Below are positions 49,601 to 60,467 of a stretch of 64,000 bases of DNA, piece after piece. This DNA comes from Apoderus coryli (taxonomy: Eukaryota > Arthropoda > Insecta > Coleoptera > Attelabidae). The position numbers and the translations under genes were made by a program. Where the stretch lies: the NCBI GenBank assembly GCA_911728435.2, contig OU452212.1, forward strand, positions 1,928,563-1,992,562. Reading direction: 5' to 3'. Each line of letters starts with the position of its first letter. Positions within the stretch are counted from its first letter, which is position 1. The notes beneath the pieces are model-generated. The model made no database searches and was not told where the DNA came from. It worked only from the letters and a program-made list of their open reading frames with translations.

Positions 49601-52600
49601 TGTTTTTGTTTGCAAGTTCAGGAGAATACTCAAGATTGTCGATGACTAGTTGTGACTCTATTGCTCGAGGTACTAAAATTAAATACAAATTGTTAGCTAA
49701 ATATTTAGTTGCTTCAATTAATAACACAAAAAACAATAACATTACGGCGCCGTTTTAAAATTTGATTTCTTCTAAATTCATCATTCACTCATCATCAACT
49801 CCATGAAAAGTTTGGAGCAACTGGGCCATCTCTAGATTAGCTAAAGGACCGAAACGACCCCACCACAATCTATAATCGATTGGGGATTGGAAATTATTAA
49901 ATCCTATATTAGAAAATTTGTTTGTGAGTGGTATTGTGTATATAGAAAATATATTTTTTGCTGCATCCCAACGGTGGTTGAATGCGGTAAAACACTGTAT
50001 TTTATCAATTTATTTACGTTTACAAAAGTTCATTTTGTGTGCAACGCAGAGGGCAATACTGTTTAATATATAATAAAGCCTGTTCAGTCCGTCTTTGTCG
50101 AAAAATTCCAAAAAAAAGGCCGATTTCAAGTCGCTAACTAACCAATGTGGGAATTTTATTTTTAAAACTTTTATATTTCAGGATTTGGCAACTCTCGTGA
50201 TGCAATCTGGCAACTGACAGCTCTATCGTAAAGTTGGACATTTTTGAGGTTATGTATGTATGTATGTATTTGCTCTTCTTTATTGGCCGCAGCTACCAGG
50301 GCTATTTGGCCAGGGGTGATTGAACACCTTTATACTCGTTCGGATAACACAAGGGGTGAGTCCCAAACCGCCACAAGACCTTGAAAGATAAGAAGATCCA
50401 ATTTAGCCTTCACTTATTCATCTTTCCCACACCAGAAGCACAAACTCACTCTAAAGTCTCAAATTACATGCTATCAAAAAGCGACCTACGAATTCAACTA
50501 CTCTAGGCGAAAGTAATTCATGCACTACAGAACCCAACCAAAGCGGCGACACCAAAGCACTAACCGAAAGTTCTTGATACAACTCTTTACTTTGAGCAAC
50601 ATACTGTGGACATTCAAAAAAAATATGTTGTAAAGTTTCTTCTTCACCACATTCACAAAGCGCACTGTCCCTCACATGAATCTTATTCAAATGTTTTCCC
50701 GATAAACAATGATTACTCCTCATACGGCACAGTGTAACTAAATCTTTTCTGTTATTATTATAGCTACTAAACCATACCCTTCTATATGGTTTCTTCACCA
50801 TAGCAACATAGTTCACACCCCTAGTTCGTCCAGCCGACCTCCATTCTTCGCTCCACCCAACCCAAACGCTGTCCTTTAGTACTCCCAGGAGGTCCATATA
50901 CGATATCGAATACTCAGTTAATTCTTGCTTTTCTCGTCCTCTTTTCGCCAATTGATCGGCAATCTCATTGCCTTTAATTCCACAGTGAGAAGGAACCCAT
51001 GATAATGTTACTATTATTCTGTTTTCCCTTTTCTCAGCAATTAATTTTTTAGTTTCCAAAGTTATCCTATCCATTTTCCCATGTAATCCTATTTTTTTCA
51101 GTTTTATAAGAGCAGATCTCGAGTCAGAGAATATAATATATTTTCCAGGTTCTGAACAACACATTTCTACTGCTCTTTTAATAGCAATAATTTCAGCTGT
51201 ACATATTGAAAAATAATCCGGAACTCTTTCTGCTATGGAGATATTTCTCTGTGGGCAAAAAATCCCTATCCCCACTTGGTTGCGTTCTTGTTTAGATAGA
51301 TCTTCATGAGGAATATTTTGAAAAACAATAAAGTGATTTTCGATTATTAGTATTTGTTTTTGTTCTCTAATCCCGAAATATAAAAGGCAACCCTCAGCTA
51401 CTTTTCAACGTTGATTGATAGCGGCCACACTACATAATTTACCAATTTTCCCAGGTCTACAAACATTCATTTTGTGTGTAAGGGAGAGGGGAATACCGTT
51501 ATCTATAGGGAATTTGGAAAACAAAAACATGGCAAAATGCTGCTATTTCTTTGAAACAAATTACCTGTTTACATGCATTAGGTGGGTACAAAACCAATTT
51601 TTAAGTAGACTACAATCATTTTTGTATCGACTGCGTACATTTTTAAGAGACTGTTTGTCCAATTCTGGCGTATATCTTCGTATTTATTTAATTTTCCTAC
51701 ATGTACCTTAATGTGAATAGGACTGGTATATTCTTGAATATTTGCAAGGGATTTCTTGTTAAGTATAATAGAACGTGTAGCTCTTATTTATTCTAATCTC
51801 CAATGAAAACAGAGTTGAAGTCCGTGTAGATCTCCTCTAAAGTTAAACAAGTGTAAAATATCCACATACACTTAAATATTCAGGACAGTGCAACGGCTAG
51901 TTTTATTGAGGCTCCTTTGAAGGGAAACATTTTTAAAACAGTTCCCAAACCGTCAATTAATTAATATTAATTAATAATATTAAAACATTATTATATCTAA
52001 AAAAATCTTCTAATTTATGCCTATTTTTATTTTAATACTATTTTCTTGAAGTAAATGTGGCAGAATTGTTTTTCAATGACACAAATTGTGAAAATTGGCT
52101 TTAATTATTGGTAGTTTTTTTTTGATCTATATGTTAAGGTTAAGTTGCCGTAATCGTAAGGTTGCGAGTTCAAATCTGGGCAAAGGAACTTTATTATTAT
52201 TGAAATTGTAGCCTGTCTGCGCATATTGTTACCTGACATTTATATATACAGGGTGTCCTACGGTGACAACCCATTAGATTATTTCAGAAACTACTTCGAA
52301 TTGAATTTCGAAAATTTCAGTGTCTATATTGTCAAATATGCTCTACTCAAATAATATAATAGCAACGGCATAGCACTTCCGGTTATACCGGAAGTTGATG
52401 GCAACTTTGTTATTTTAAATAGAACACCCTATATATTATTATATTTTTGGATTCTAAATAAGATTTCAGACATATTTTATGTATCATGTTCTATAACTAA
52501 CGTCAGTCGTTTTTGACTTATATCAAGATTTATGTCAATATTGACAGTTTAGGGCTCCATAAGAATTCCGTTTTTTCCTTGTAAATCAGTATTTAATAAT

Positions 52601-54504
52601 TATTTTGCAGGTATTTTCTTATCAGGTGGGATCTTCTTTTTCGAACTGACAAGACATTTTCTGATTGGTTTATACAGGGTGGTCAAAAAATTATATTGAA
52701 AACGGTTCAAGAAAAACAGTTGAAAGTCAATTTTTTCAAATGGAATGGGTATATTATTACTATTTTATCTTCCTTAGCATTAAAAAATAATGCAATTTTG
52801 TAATAGGTTATCATTTTCTAAAATGCATAGTTTTCGAAATATCGTCATTTAAAATTTTTCTCCAGCGCCTACCGTTGTCTCTCTGGAAGCTAGCTAATTA
52901 ATTTAATTAAGACTAAATGGCGGTCATATCGAACAATTAAATTAGTTTTGTTATCGTTAGTTGATTAACTTTTTTTAGTTGAAAATTTATTTAGTTTAAT
53001 CTTCTGTTCATTTCTGCTGTATTATTTTAAATTTTAGTCTTAGTTCGTTGTAATACTTGATTTGTATACCTCCCAACTTGCTCTAGATGATTTCTCAAAA
53101 TTCTTCCTAATTTCTCTAGTCATCGTTAGCAAATGGGGGTTTCTCTCGTTAAATACTCTACAGGCGATATTAATCACTTTATTTTATTCTCCATGAATTA
53201 ATAATAAATTTATAATATCAATAAGTATTTTTAATTTTTATTAATTTGACGTTTAGTTTCACGTTAAAATGACAATAATTTCATGGCTAACTAAATTAAT
53301 TAGCTAGCTTCCAGAGAGACAACGGTAGGCGATGCAGAAAAATTTTAAATGACGATATTTCGAAAACTATGCATTTTAGAAAATGATAACCTATTACAAA
53401 ATTGCATTATTTTTTAATGCTAAGGAAGATAAAATAATAATAATATACCCATTCCATTTGAAAAAATTGACTTTCAACTGTTTTTCTTGAACCGTTTTCA
53501 ATATAATTTTTTGACCACCCTGTATAAACCAATCAGGAAATGTCTTGTCAGTTCGAAAAATAAGATCCCACCTGATAAGAAAATACCTGCAAAATAATTA
53601 TTAAAAACTGATTTACAAGGAAAAAACGGAATTCTTATGAAGCCCTAAACTGTCAATTTTGACATAAATCTTGATATAAGTCAAAAACGACTGACGTTAA
53701 GTATAGGACATGATACATGAAATATGTCTGAAATCTTATTTAGAATCCAAAAATGTAATAATATATAGGGTGTTCCATTTAAAATAACAAAGTTGCCATC
53801 AACTTCCGGTATAACCGGAAGTGCTATGCCGTTGCTATTATATTATTTGAGTAGAGCATATTTGACAATATAGACACTGAAATTTTAAAAATTCAATTCG
53901 AAGTAGTTTCTGAAATAATCTAATGGGTTGCCACCGTAGGACACCCTGTATATGACAAATAGCCAAACAATTTAGCGAAGTGTATAAAAAAATTATAAAA
54001 TATTAGTACTTGACGTGACGTATGTTATTGTAAACAAAACGGATACATTTAATTTGACGCGGATGCTCAAAATGTCAACTTTCTTTCATTCATAGAGATG
54101 CAAGAAATGTGTCGATATATTCGATTCGATCTCGATTTCGCAGCCTATATAAGTAGGAAAAAAATAATATTACAAGGCATGCCACATATTCTTAAAGTCT
54201 CGAGGACTGCAACTGATTCTATTGGTCACTTGTAAATCTAATAAATTAAGATTGTCTGTAGAAAAGTTGAAATTTGCCGGAGGCCTGTGGGGGAATTTTT
54301 TTGTATAATTAATATATTACTTACCTTCTATCATTGTCGTGTCCGTCGTAGGTAGAAGGCTTGAAACTGTACTCATTGGTGGTCCAGGCGTTAATGGCAC
54401 ATTTAATCCAAATATTGACCCTCCTTTAACTTGTGCATCGTTACTACCATCAAAAGTACGTGGACTAACTTCTTTAGCGGGGCCTTGTTTCCCAATTACA
54501 CCAA
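40620..54504 (-). CDS. Large modular serine protease homolog (SEA, EGF-like, mucin-like, LDLa x5, SRCR, inactive trypsin domain), 5' end missing
   Basis: Extracellular mosaic protein. Exons in order: 54504-54325, 49672-49483, 49363-45640, 45578-45494, 43390-43151, 43076-42919, 42731-42467, 42336-42026, 41963-41801, 41191-41046 and 40805-40620. All phases agree, giving 1881 aa to TGA. Domains in order: Ser/Thr/Pro linker; SEA with canonical GSVVV cleavage motif; EGF-like CxxxxHxCxHxC module; about 900 residues rich in Glu/Pro/Ser/Thr; five LDLa repeats (CDGxxDCxDGSDE type); SRCR; RIVGG activation site and trypsin fold. The catalytic His position reads VASYSC instead of AAHC. Asp is kept in NDVVLVEL. 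The Ser box is NDEGAPL instead of GDSGGPL. It should therefore be non-proteolytic. Architecture recalls enteropeptidase/corin-type membrane proteases. No start codon, signal or membrane exon was found between 54.5 kb and the window end, so the N-terminus is missing. Large introns hold transposons. Confidence 0.88.
43540..43902 (-). pseudogene. hAT transposase C-terminal fragment in protease-homolog intron
   Basis: An open stretch with [19 protein letters not shown] and [16 protein letters not shown] matches the hAT dimerization domain of ZMYM1/THAP-associated transposases. No BED finger or catalytic core is nearby, and it lies within the intron 43391-45493. Confidence 0.7.
44690..45020 (-). 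pseudogene. Decayed duplicate of part of the giant exon, in a downstream intron
   Basis: In the same orientation as the gene, this stretch aligns with about 46900-47220 of the giant exon. Shared blocks include GTTCTCCAATGCT, TTTAGTTG, GTATGGTT, TTGATC, GGAGC-ACAAAAT and AAAAACGGAG-CAT. Gaps and substitutions break the frame. It lies between LDLa exons, inside the intron 43391-45493. Confidence 0.65.
45640..49363 (-). CDS. Giant exon of the protease homolog: SEA C-half, EGF-like, mucin-like region, first LDLa
   Basis: This 3724-nt exon is part of the gene at 40620-54504. It opens inside the SEA domain at [14 protein letters not shown], so an intron splits the domain just before the cleavage motif. 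An EGF-like module with six cysteines follows. Next come tandem Pro/Glu/Ser repeats, then a long tract of TTEE, STTE and similar runs typical of heavily O-glycosylated proteins. The exon ends with the first LDLa ([16 protein letters not shown]) and the first residues of the second. Open frames on the opposite strand, such as 45989-46960, are composition shadows. Confidence 0.9.
48240..49010 (-). repeat. Coding tandem repeat, 60-bp unit (20 residues), Pro/Glu/Ser-rich
   Basis: Rows starting at 48781, 48841 and 48901 are nearly identical 60-bp units encoding [24 protein letters not shown] repeats. Degenerate and shortened units extend on both sides. The repeats are in frame inside the giant exon, so length changes in multiples of 60 bp would keep the protein open. 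Confidence 0.9.
50250..51290 (-). mobile_element. 5'-truncated RNase H-bearing non-LTR element in protease-homolog intron
   Basis: Open frame 51275-50451 (274 aa) holds the RNase H half: [44 protein letters not shown], followed by a [15 protein letters not shown] stretch and the C-terminal [19 protein letters not shown] motif. The first RNase H aspartate region is missing, so the copy is truncated. A short (ATAC)n tail lies at 50252-50268. The ORF is otherwise undamaged, so the insertion is not old. Confidence 0.8.
52247..53950. mobile_element. 1.7-kb foldback element with about 660-bp inverted arms
   Basis: The left arm runs from TACAGGGTGTCCTACGGTG to about 52908. The right arm (53292-53950) is its near-perfect complement. 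They are separated by a loop of roughly 380 bp. Flanking dinucleotides are TA/TA. Each arm contains smaller units with their own ACAGGGTGG or ACACCCTATA ends and the palindrome CTTCCGGTTATACCGGAAG. No coding frame is visible. It sits in the 4.65-kb intron of the protease homolog. Confidence 0.88.
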
Positions 54505-54539
54505 CTAGAACAACAATGGAACATTAAAAAATGTGAATA

Positions 54540-54850
54540 ATTTGAAAAAATAGTCCATTCTTAAGTGGAGTTGCAATTTTAGTGTTTAAATGAAAGTCGA
54601 ATCTCCACAAAATAAATTTAATAGAAACTATCGGCCACACATGTTTCGGGACTAGACCAGTCCCATCATCAGTGGCATGTCAACAATCGAACATAGACAA
54701 CACTAAGACGTACAATGTTCCATTAAATTTCCATTGAAGTAACCATATGGAAAAATATTTGAGCTATTAAAATTTAAACATGTATGGCCGATAGTTTTTA
54801 TTAAATTTATTTTGTGGAGATTCGACTTTCATTTAATCACTAAAAAAGAT
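54540..54850 (-). repeat. Inverted-repeat element carrying hammerhead-like motif, copy c
   Basis: Inverted arms of about 55 bp (54585-54640 and 54776-54835) surround a minus-strand motif CTGATGA, T, GGGACT/AGTCCC hairpin, GAAAC, ATGT (54672-54644). The outer segment at 54541-54570 (AATAGTCCATTC...AGTGGAGTTG) recurs at 14880-14910. Penelope-like elements are known to carry hammerheads in their terminal repeats, but no such RT is seen here. Confidence 0.5.
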
Positions 54851-55589
54851 GTGAATAAGCTTTCCAGAGCTTAGAAATGTCAATATTTCGGAGTAACAAC
54901 TCCATTAAATCCTATTGCCAACACTAGATGCGTTTATGAATTGCTTGTTACATAAAGTAAAAATCCAAATACGCTTAGGTTGTATTAAAAATATAGAAAA
55001 AAATCACCAGATGGCTGAAAATTGGTAAATACATGGATAAAAACACAAATAACTTTGTCCTTTAATATCGGTTATAATATTTTTAGTCTAGAAAGAGCAT
55101 TGTACTATTCGATGACCTGCAACTTGTTTATTCTAACACACTTCCTATAATAGTTAATGTGTTATTAGTTATATTTCAATCATTATATCATATGCCACAA
55201 GATTCCTAAACAGTGAGGGCACTACACTTTCTTTAGTTATTTATATAACACTCTCTAAACATGTCAACGACTGATATTTAAAAAAGGCTGAATGTACAGG
55301 GTGGGCAAATTTCGATGTTTTTATACGGTACAGCGTAAACAGTAATAGATAGAGCGAAACTAAGTGACACGTCACGTTCGATTTTTTTGAGCTTAGTTTA
55401 ATGCCGTAATCGGAGCGCGGCTAACTTATTAGTTTTCTTTATACAGGGCGATTTTAATTTTTTGTCATTTTCTTTTTTCCTTTATATTTCGGTTGTTATT
55501 AGAGGTACGGGAAAAGTGTTTTTATAAAAGTTAGAGATAATTTGATGCTTAATACAGTGGCGTATCAAGAATTTTTTTCGAAGTCCAAT

Positions 55590-56262
55590 TGTTTATTTTT
55601 TTTTATTTATTGTCATTACATGTCATTACCAAAAAAGGTTTACACAAGTCATATTAAATATTAAAATATTACATAACACAACATAAAAACATAGAAATGT
55701 ATATAACTTAATCAAAATAGAAATTCAGTGCTGAGGAATGCATCAACGGAGTAAAAAGCCTGGTCAATTAAGTAGTTTTTTAATCTATTTTTGAACATTG
55801 CAAGGCTCAGTGTTTTCAAGCTATCTGGCAAATGATTATAGCATGTGGGACCATAATAATTCACAGAATTTCTGCTTCTACCCAACCTCATATATTCAGG
55901 AAGAATGTCATTTTTGCTTCTGGTATTGTGGTTGTGAACTTCATCATGCCATATGTACAGATTGTAATTATTTTTCACATACATAATTGATTTGTAGATA
56001 TAGAGACACGGGAGTGTAATTATTTTACATTCTTTAAATTTAGGTCTGACATCCTCTCTAAACTTTAAATCTGTCATTATTCGAACCACTCGTCTTTGGA
56101 TTGCGAATACCCGACTAGAATGACAAGAGTGTCCCCAAATTGACAAAGCATATGAAGCCACACTGTGAAAAAGGCCATAATATGCTGATTTCAAAACATT
56201 AAAAGAGACTTCACCCTTCAAGCTTCGCAACATGAACACAACCTTAGACTTGTTCAAGATAT
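55590..56262 (-). mobile_element. 3' fragment of a non-LTR retrotransposon (RT thumb and C-terminus)
   Basis: Open 181-aa stretch 56257-55712 with LRSLKGEVSFNVLKSAYYGLF, YALSIWGHS, FAIQRRVVRIM, YGPTCYNHLPDSLK and FKNRLKNYLIDQAFYS, the classic end of a Jockey/CR1-like ORF2. It ends in an A/T-rich tail with AATAAA (about 55590-55620). It is truncated at its 5' end against a fragment related to the foldback at 52.2 kb (56263-56360). Confidence 0.75.
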
Positions 56263-56509
56263 TGCTATCAACTTTGTTTTCTTAAATGGGACACCCTATA
56301 TATTAAAGCGTGAGTAGATTCCAAATTTCATTCCCTTTACAACCATGTATGACAAGTAGCTGCATATTTAGTAAAACTTAAGAAAAATAAATAAAAACCA
56401 TATTTTATGCATGTTTGCAAATAAACTAGAAATTTACTATGTAGGATTGTTTAATCACTCAAATCGTTAAAAATGCTTGATGATGTTAACTGTTTCAATG
56501 TTCTATTCA

Positions 56510-56740
56510 ACACCAGAAAAATGCTAATGTTGCAGCTGAAACGTGCTGCAACTGATACCCAGAAACAACACAGCATTATAGAAAAATATTTGGAAGGTTA
56601 AAAGAAAACCTTAGTAATTATGGATTATTTACAAAATTCAGACCTAAAACGTATGATTAAACGTATTCAGAAGAAATAAGTGTTAATGTTATTGCAGCTG
56701 AAATTGATAATCTGACAATTTTAAGTGTGGTAGAAAAAAA
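56510..56740 (+). pseudogene. Second, inverted copy of the same transposase N-terminus
   Basis: The plus strand reads KNANVAAET, IFGRLKENLSNYG and EISVNVIAAEI, matching the start of the minus-strand transposase at 59450-59250. The two copies face each other, which suggests a foldback-type transposon whose inverted arms include coding sequence. Confidence 0.65.
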
Positions 56741-56869
56741 AATTAAAATTAAACTAAACACATCACACCTCTTATAAATGCTTCTAATAGCATTATAAAC
56801 ATAAATGTTTGAAACTGAATTTATACATTGTATGAAATTTACTTTTAATTCTTCAATAGTATGACTTTC

Positions 56870-59460
56870 AGTTTTGTATACTTTATCTTTTAGATGTCTC
56901 CATAAAAAAAAAATACATGGTGTTATATCTGGAGAACGCGCGGGCCACCTAACTGGACCGTTAGTGCTTATCCAATTATTACCAAAATTTGTAAATAATA
57001 TTTCCCTTAAATTTCTATTATTATTATTTCATTTATTGTTCATAAGAGTATAAACTCTATAACACGGGTATGATCCAAACATAAACTTACATTCTAAGAT
57101 ATAATAAAAAAAAAAAGAAATACATAATCAACAATAGCAATTAGCACAAATCGTCCAAAAACACAAAAAATATGGGTAAATAACAAATAAACATAATATA
57201 AGTGAAAAAAGAAATAAATGAAGAGAATAAATAAAATATTGTAAGTAATAAACAGAACATTACCTATAAATGGAAAGTATTATACACATTCTATAATATA
57301 ATAACACAATATACTAGCTATAACAAAGAACAGGACACACTATTTTATTCATTAAGCAGGAAAGAGCGTAGTTTCATAACGGCCAAAAGAAATTTCGCGA
57401 TTTTAGACACCCGAGTCAAGGAGTCAGTCGCTAAAGCAGCAGCAAGATCATCCAGATTATAAATGTCTGGTAAAAAATGCATTTTCAAGTTGATGTAGAA
57501 TGGGCATTCAAAAAAAATGTGATTAATAGTTTCCGCCCTTTGTAGATTGCAAATCGAACATAGTTCTGTCATATTAATTAAATAAGCAATTCCATTGTAC
57601 GTCAACCTCAGTTAGTCACGGCCACAAGTTCTAATTTGGGCAATGAGTCGAGTTAAATAGATAGGACATATGAGTTTTAGATAAAGAGGTATCCTGTTAT
57701 AAGTGAAATAGTTCGAGAAAATAAGAGATAGAAAGTCTGTTTAGGTCTCTATGTTTCAAGAAGTTGTGGTATCTATCAATAATTAAGTTATCATCTCTAG
57801 AGAACCAGAGATGATCACCTCCAGACAAATTGTAAAATTGCTTGAGCTGTAAAATCCAGTTATACTTACATACTGAGCCAGTACTTAAAGAAGAGAGTCT
57901 ACGATAACAAATTTTTGGCAAACGTGAATTGTCCATACGTTCAAGCTTCCTCCGCCATGAGAGGCCCAATTTAAATATTACATAACTTAATGCGATAACA
58001 TCCGTCTCCAATCTAACCACAAAATCAGGTGTATTTCTGGGCAAACAAAGGACCTTTTTGAAAAAGCCAACCTGGGCACGCTCTAGGACATCGTCACATC
58101 TTAGTCCCCAAATCCCTGCAGTATAGGTTAAGGATGCCAGAACAGTACTATTATAAGTTTCATCCTCGTCTCCCAGGAGTTCGTCTTGGTACGCTCCATT
58201 AGGCTCATTGCAGACGCAATAGCCTGTTTACATTTAAGAACTGCGCTCCTCGACATTTCACAGAAAAGAGAAGAAGATGTGAACTCAACACCTAGGTAAG
58301 TGTAACTTTTAACAATGTCCAATTGAGAACTGCCAAAATAAAAACTAAAATTTTTATAATTATGATGATGCCCTCCCCTACCAAAAATCATTACCTTAGT
58401 TTTCGAAACATTGACTGTCAGGTCATTCTGTACACAATATTCGTCTGCATATAATAACATAATTAGATCATTGTTGCCATCAACACTTATTCCGGTATTT
58501 CCCCTTGCCAAGAAGAACTGTTCAACATTAGCCAAGAAAATTGAAAAAAGTAAAGGACTGAGTGACTTCCCCTGTAGAACTCCCTCCGTCACTTCGTATG
58601 CTTTGGATGTTGCACCATTGCACCTCACACGCATTAATGCTCTATCATAAATATTCTTGATAATTCTAACAATTTTTGTACTTATTCCAAACCCATGAAA
58701 CTTGGACCACATCAGATCATCAAAAGCGCGCCCCTTAAATTTCTATTGTTATGCGGTGGTGCTACTGGAAAAACACATGTCTTCGTTCTGCCAGTAGAAT
58801 ATTGTCTAAATAATTCGAAATTATTTGTTCACTAACAATCGCGTTATAACGATTGCTGGTAAGATTTTCTTCAAATATCTTGTAGGCTAAAATTCCGCTA
58901 GGATTTATTGCGCACCAAACATTAAAACCAAATCGACCTTGATGTTGGACAGTATCAATACGATGAGGATTGCTATCAGATCACCAGTGTTCGTTATGTC
59001 GATTAAATATCCCAGCACTACTTATGTGAGCCTCATCTGTCCAAATAACATTTGCAAAAGAATTTGGATTTTCTCTAACCTTGGCTCGATACCAATTGCA
59101 AAATTCCACACGCCGGACCGGATCATTTGGTTGTAAATGTTGGGTTTTACGAATTGTGTAAGGTCGGAACTTATGCTTTTTTAAAATATTGAGCACCCGG
59201 CGACCTTCTATTTCAATTTGTCTGCTCGAAATTGGCGGATTATTAATAACAGTTGCAATTACATTAACATTTACTTCTTCTGCATCTGTGCAATTATAAG
59301 TTTTAGGTCTTGGTTGTGTAAATGATCCACAATTAATAAGGTTTTCTTTTAACCTTCCAAATATGTTTCTATTGGTCTGTCTTCTTTCTGGGTATCGGTT
59401 GTAGTTGGTTTCAGATGCAGCATTAGCATCATTATTACATTGAATAAAGCATTATTATGG
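56870..59460 (-). pseudogene. DUF4817/DDE-type transposase, split by a retrotransposon
   Basis: Minus strand: RYPERRQTNRNIFGRLKEN (HTH part, about 59400-59340), SSRQIEIEGRRVLNILKKH, then VEFCNWYRAKVRENPNSF with VIWTDEAH (catalytic Asp), an in-frame stop at 58981, then FGFNVWCAINPSGILAY. After the insertion at 57020-58731 the frame resumes with NNRNLREILF, NGPVRWPARSPDITPCIFF (second catalytic region) and LKDKVY near 56880. The layout matches the insect Tc1/mariner-like transposases that start with a DUF4817 helix-turn-helix. Stops and frameshifts mean it is inactive. Confidence 0.8.
57020..58731 (-). mobile_element. 5'-truncated non-LTR element inserted into a DDE transposon
   Basis: It is flanked by CCCTTAAATTTCTATT at 57004-57019 and 58732-58747 (16-bp target duplication), with an ATTATT-rich tail at its left, 3' end. 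ORF pieces: 58712-58128 has TEGVLQGKSLSPLLFSIFLA and a YAD box with about 20 residues deleted behind it. 58044-57697 is the thumb region. 57605-57345 has CSICNLQRAETINHIFFECPFY. The pieces are in different frames, so the copy is dead. Confidence 0.88.
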
Positions 59461-59487
59461 GGTTCTATTTGAATTTACTGTTATAAT

Positions 59488-60459
59488 TAAAGGGCGGAAT
59501 ATATGCAAAGTGCATATATTTGCATATTTTGTATATTTTTACAAATTTCATAAAAAATTGCATATTTCGGCAAAAATAAAATTTGCATATTTTTATGTTT
59601 TTCGTTTTATCAAAAGACCCTTGCAAGTAATTGAGGAGTTAGTTTACCTCCAGAGCCCGTAATTACTCGATGGGGAACATGGATTAAGGCCGCGATATTC
59701 TACGCAGATCATTTTGAAGCCATTAAAGACATAGTTTTAGATTTAGAAGACAATTCACAGTGTGTAGTGCAAACACAGATCTAGAAAAGTTTCTAGACCT
59801 GTGAGTGCAAAGGCAAGCAGTATTAAAAAATGTAAATTTAGCTAAGGAACTTGTTTTTATTAAGGTTAATTTTAGTTTTATACCAGATATAATAACTTCG
59901 TTAGAAAGTAGGAATATAAGTTTAAGGGAATCAATTAAAATTGTTGAAACTTTTTCCGACAAATGCAAAATGTAGGAAATCAAGTAAGAAGTAAACTCGA
60001 AGTTATTGTGGGAAAGAACGAAGGCTTTAAGTATTTAAAATATTTTTGATACTAAACCATCCAACGAAATAATACCTTGGCCTTATAACTTACTACCCAA
60101 ATTAAAATATTGCCAGATCACGTCGGTAGATGTTGAAAAAACTTTTTCTTTGTACATAGTTTTACAGACAGAAGGCAAACACTTTTATCGGAAAATTTTG
60201 AAAAATATATCGTTATATGCATTTTATACTATTTCAGGTTAAAAATTTTACCTATTACATCTTTCTTTTAATTTTACTTAAAATAAATAATTTTTGTAAG
60301 AGTCGGAGTTTCTTTATTTCCATTTTTCCATGTTATATTCAAGGCATATAATTGGATATTTTGACAAATAAATGCATATTGTTGCATATTTCAAAGAAAA
60401 ACGATGCATATATATGCGCATATTTTAACTGAATTGACGTGCATATATTCCGCCCTTTA
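59488..60459 (+). mobile_element. Degenerate hAT element with 8-bp target duplication
   Basis: Ends TAAAGGGCGGAATATATGC and complement; GTTATAAT directly flanks both sides (59480-59487 and 60460-60467). Plus-strand remnants: LPPEPVITRWGTWIKAAIFYA (about 59650) and the dimerization segment ITSVDVEKTFSLY (about 60120). Subterminal regions are rich in GCATAT repeats. Stops, an internal deletion and a nested 30-bp palindrome (59774-59803) disrupt the ORF. Confidence 0.88.
59774..59803. mobile_element. 30-bp palindromic nano-element, copy 2
   Basis: The same CACAGATCTAG arm and near-complement, flanked by AGTGCAAA on both sides (59766-59773 and 59804-59811). It is inserted inside the hAT remnant and interrupts its coding remains. 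Confidence 0.75.
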
Positions 60460-60467
60460 GTTATAAT

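Noticed and set aside
52136..52195. tRNA-like B box (GAGTTCAAATC) with a possible A box upstream
   Set aside because: No acceptor or anticodon stem could be drawn, and the T-stem does not pair properly. At most a tRNA-derived SINE remnant.
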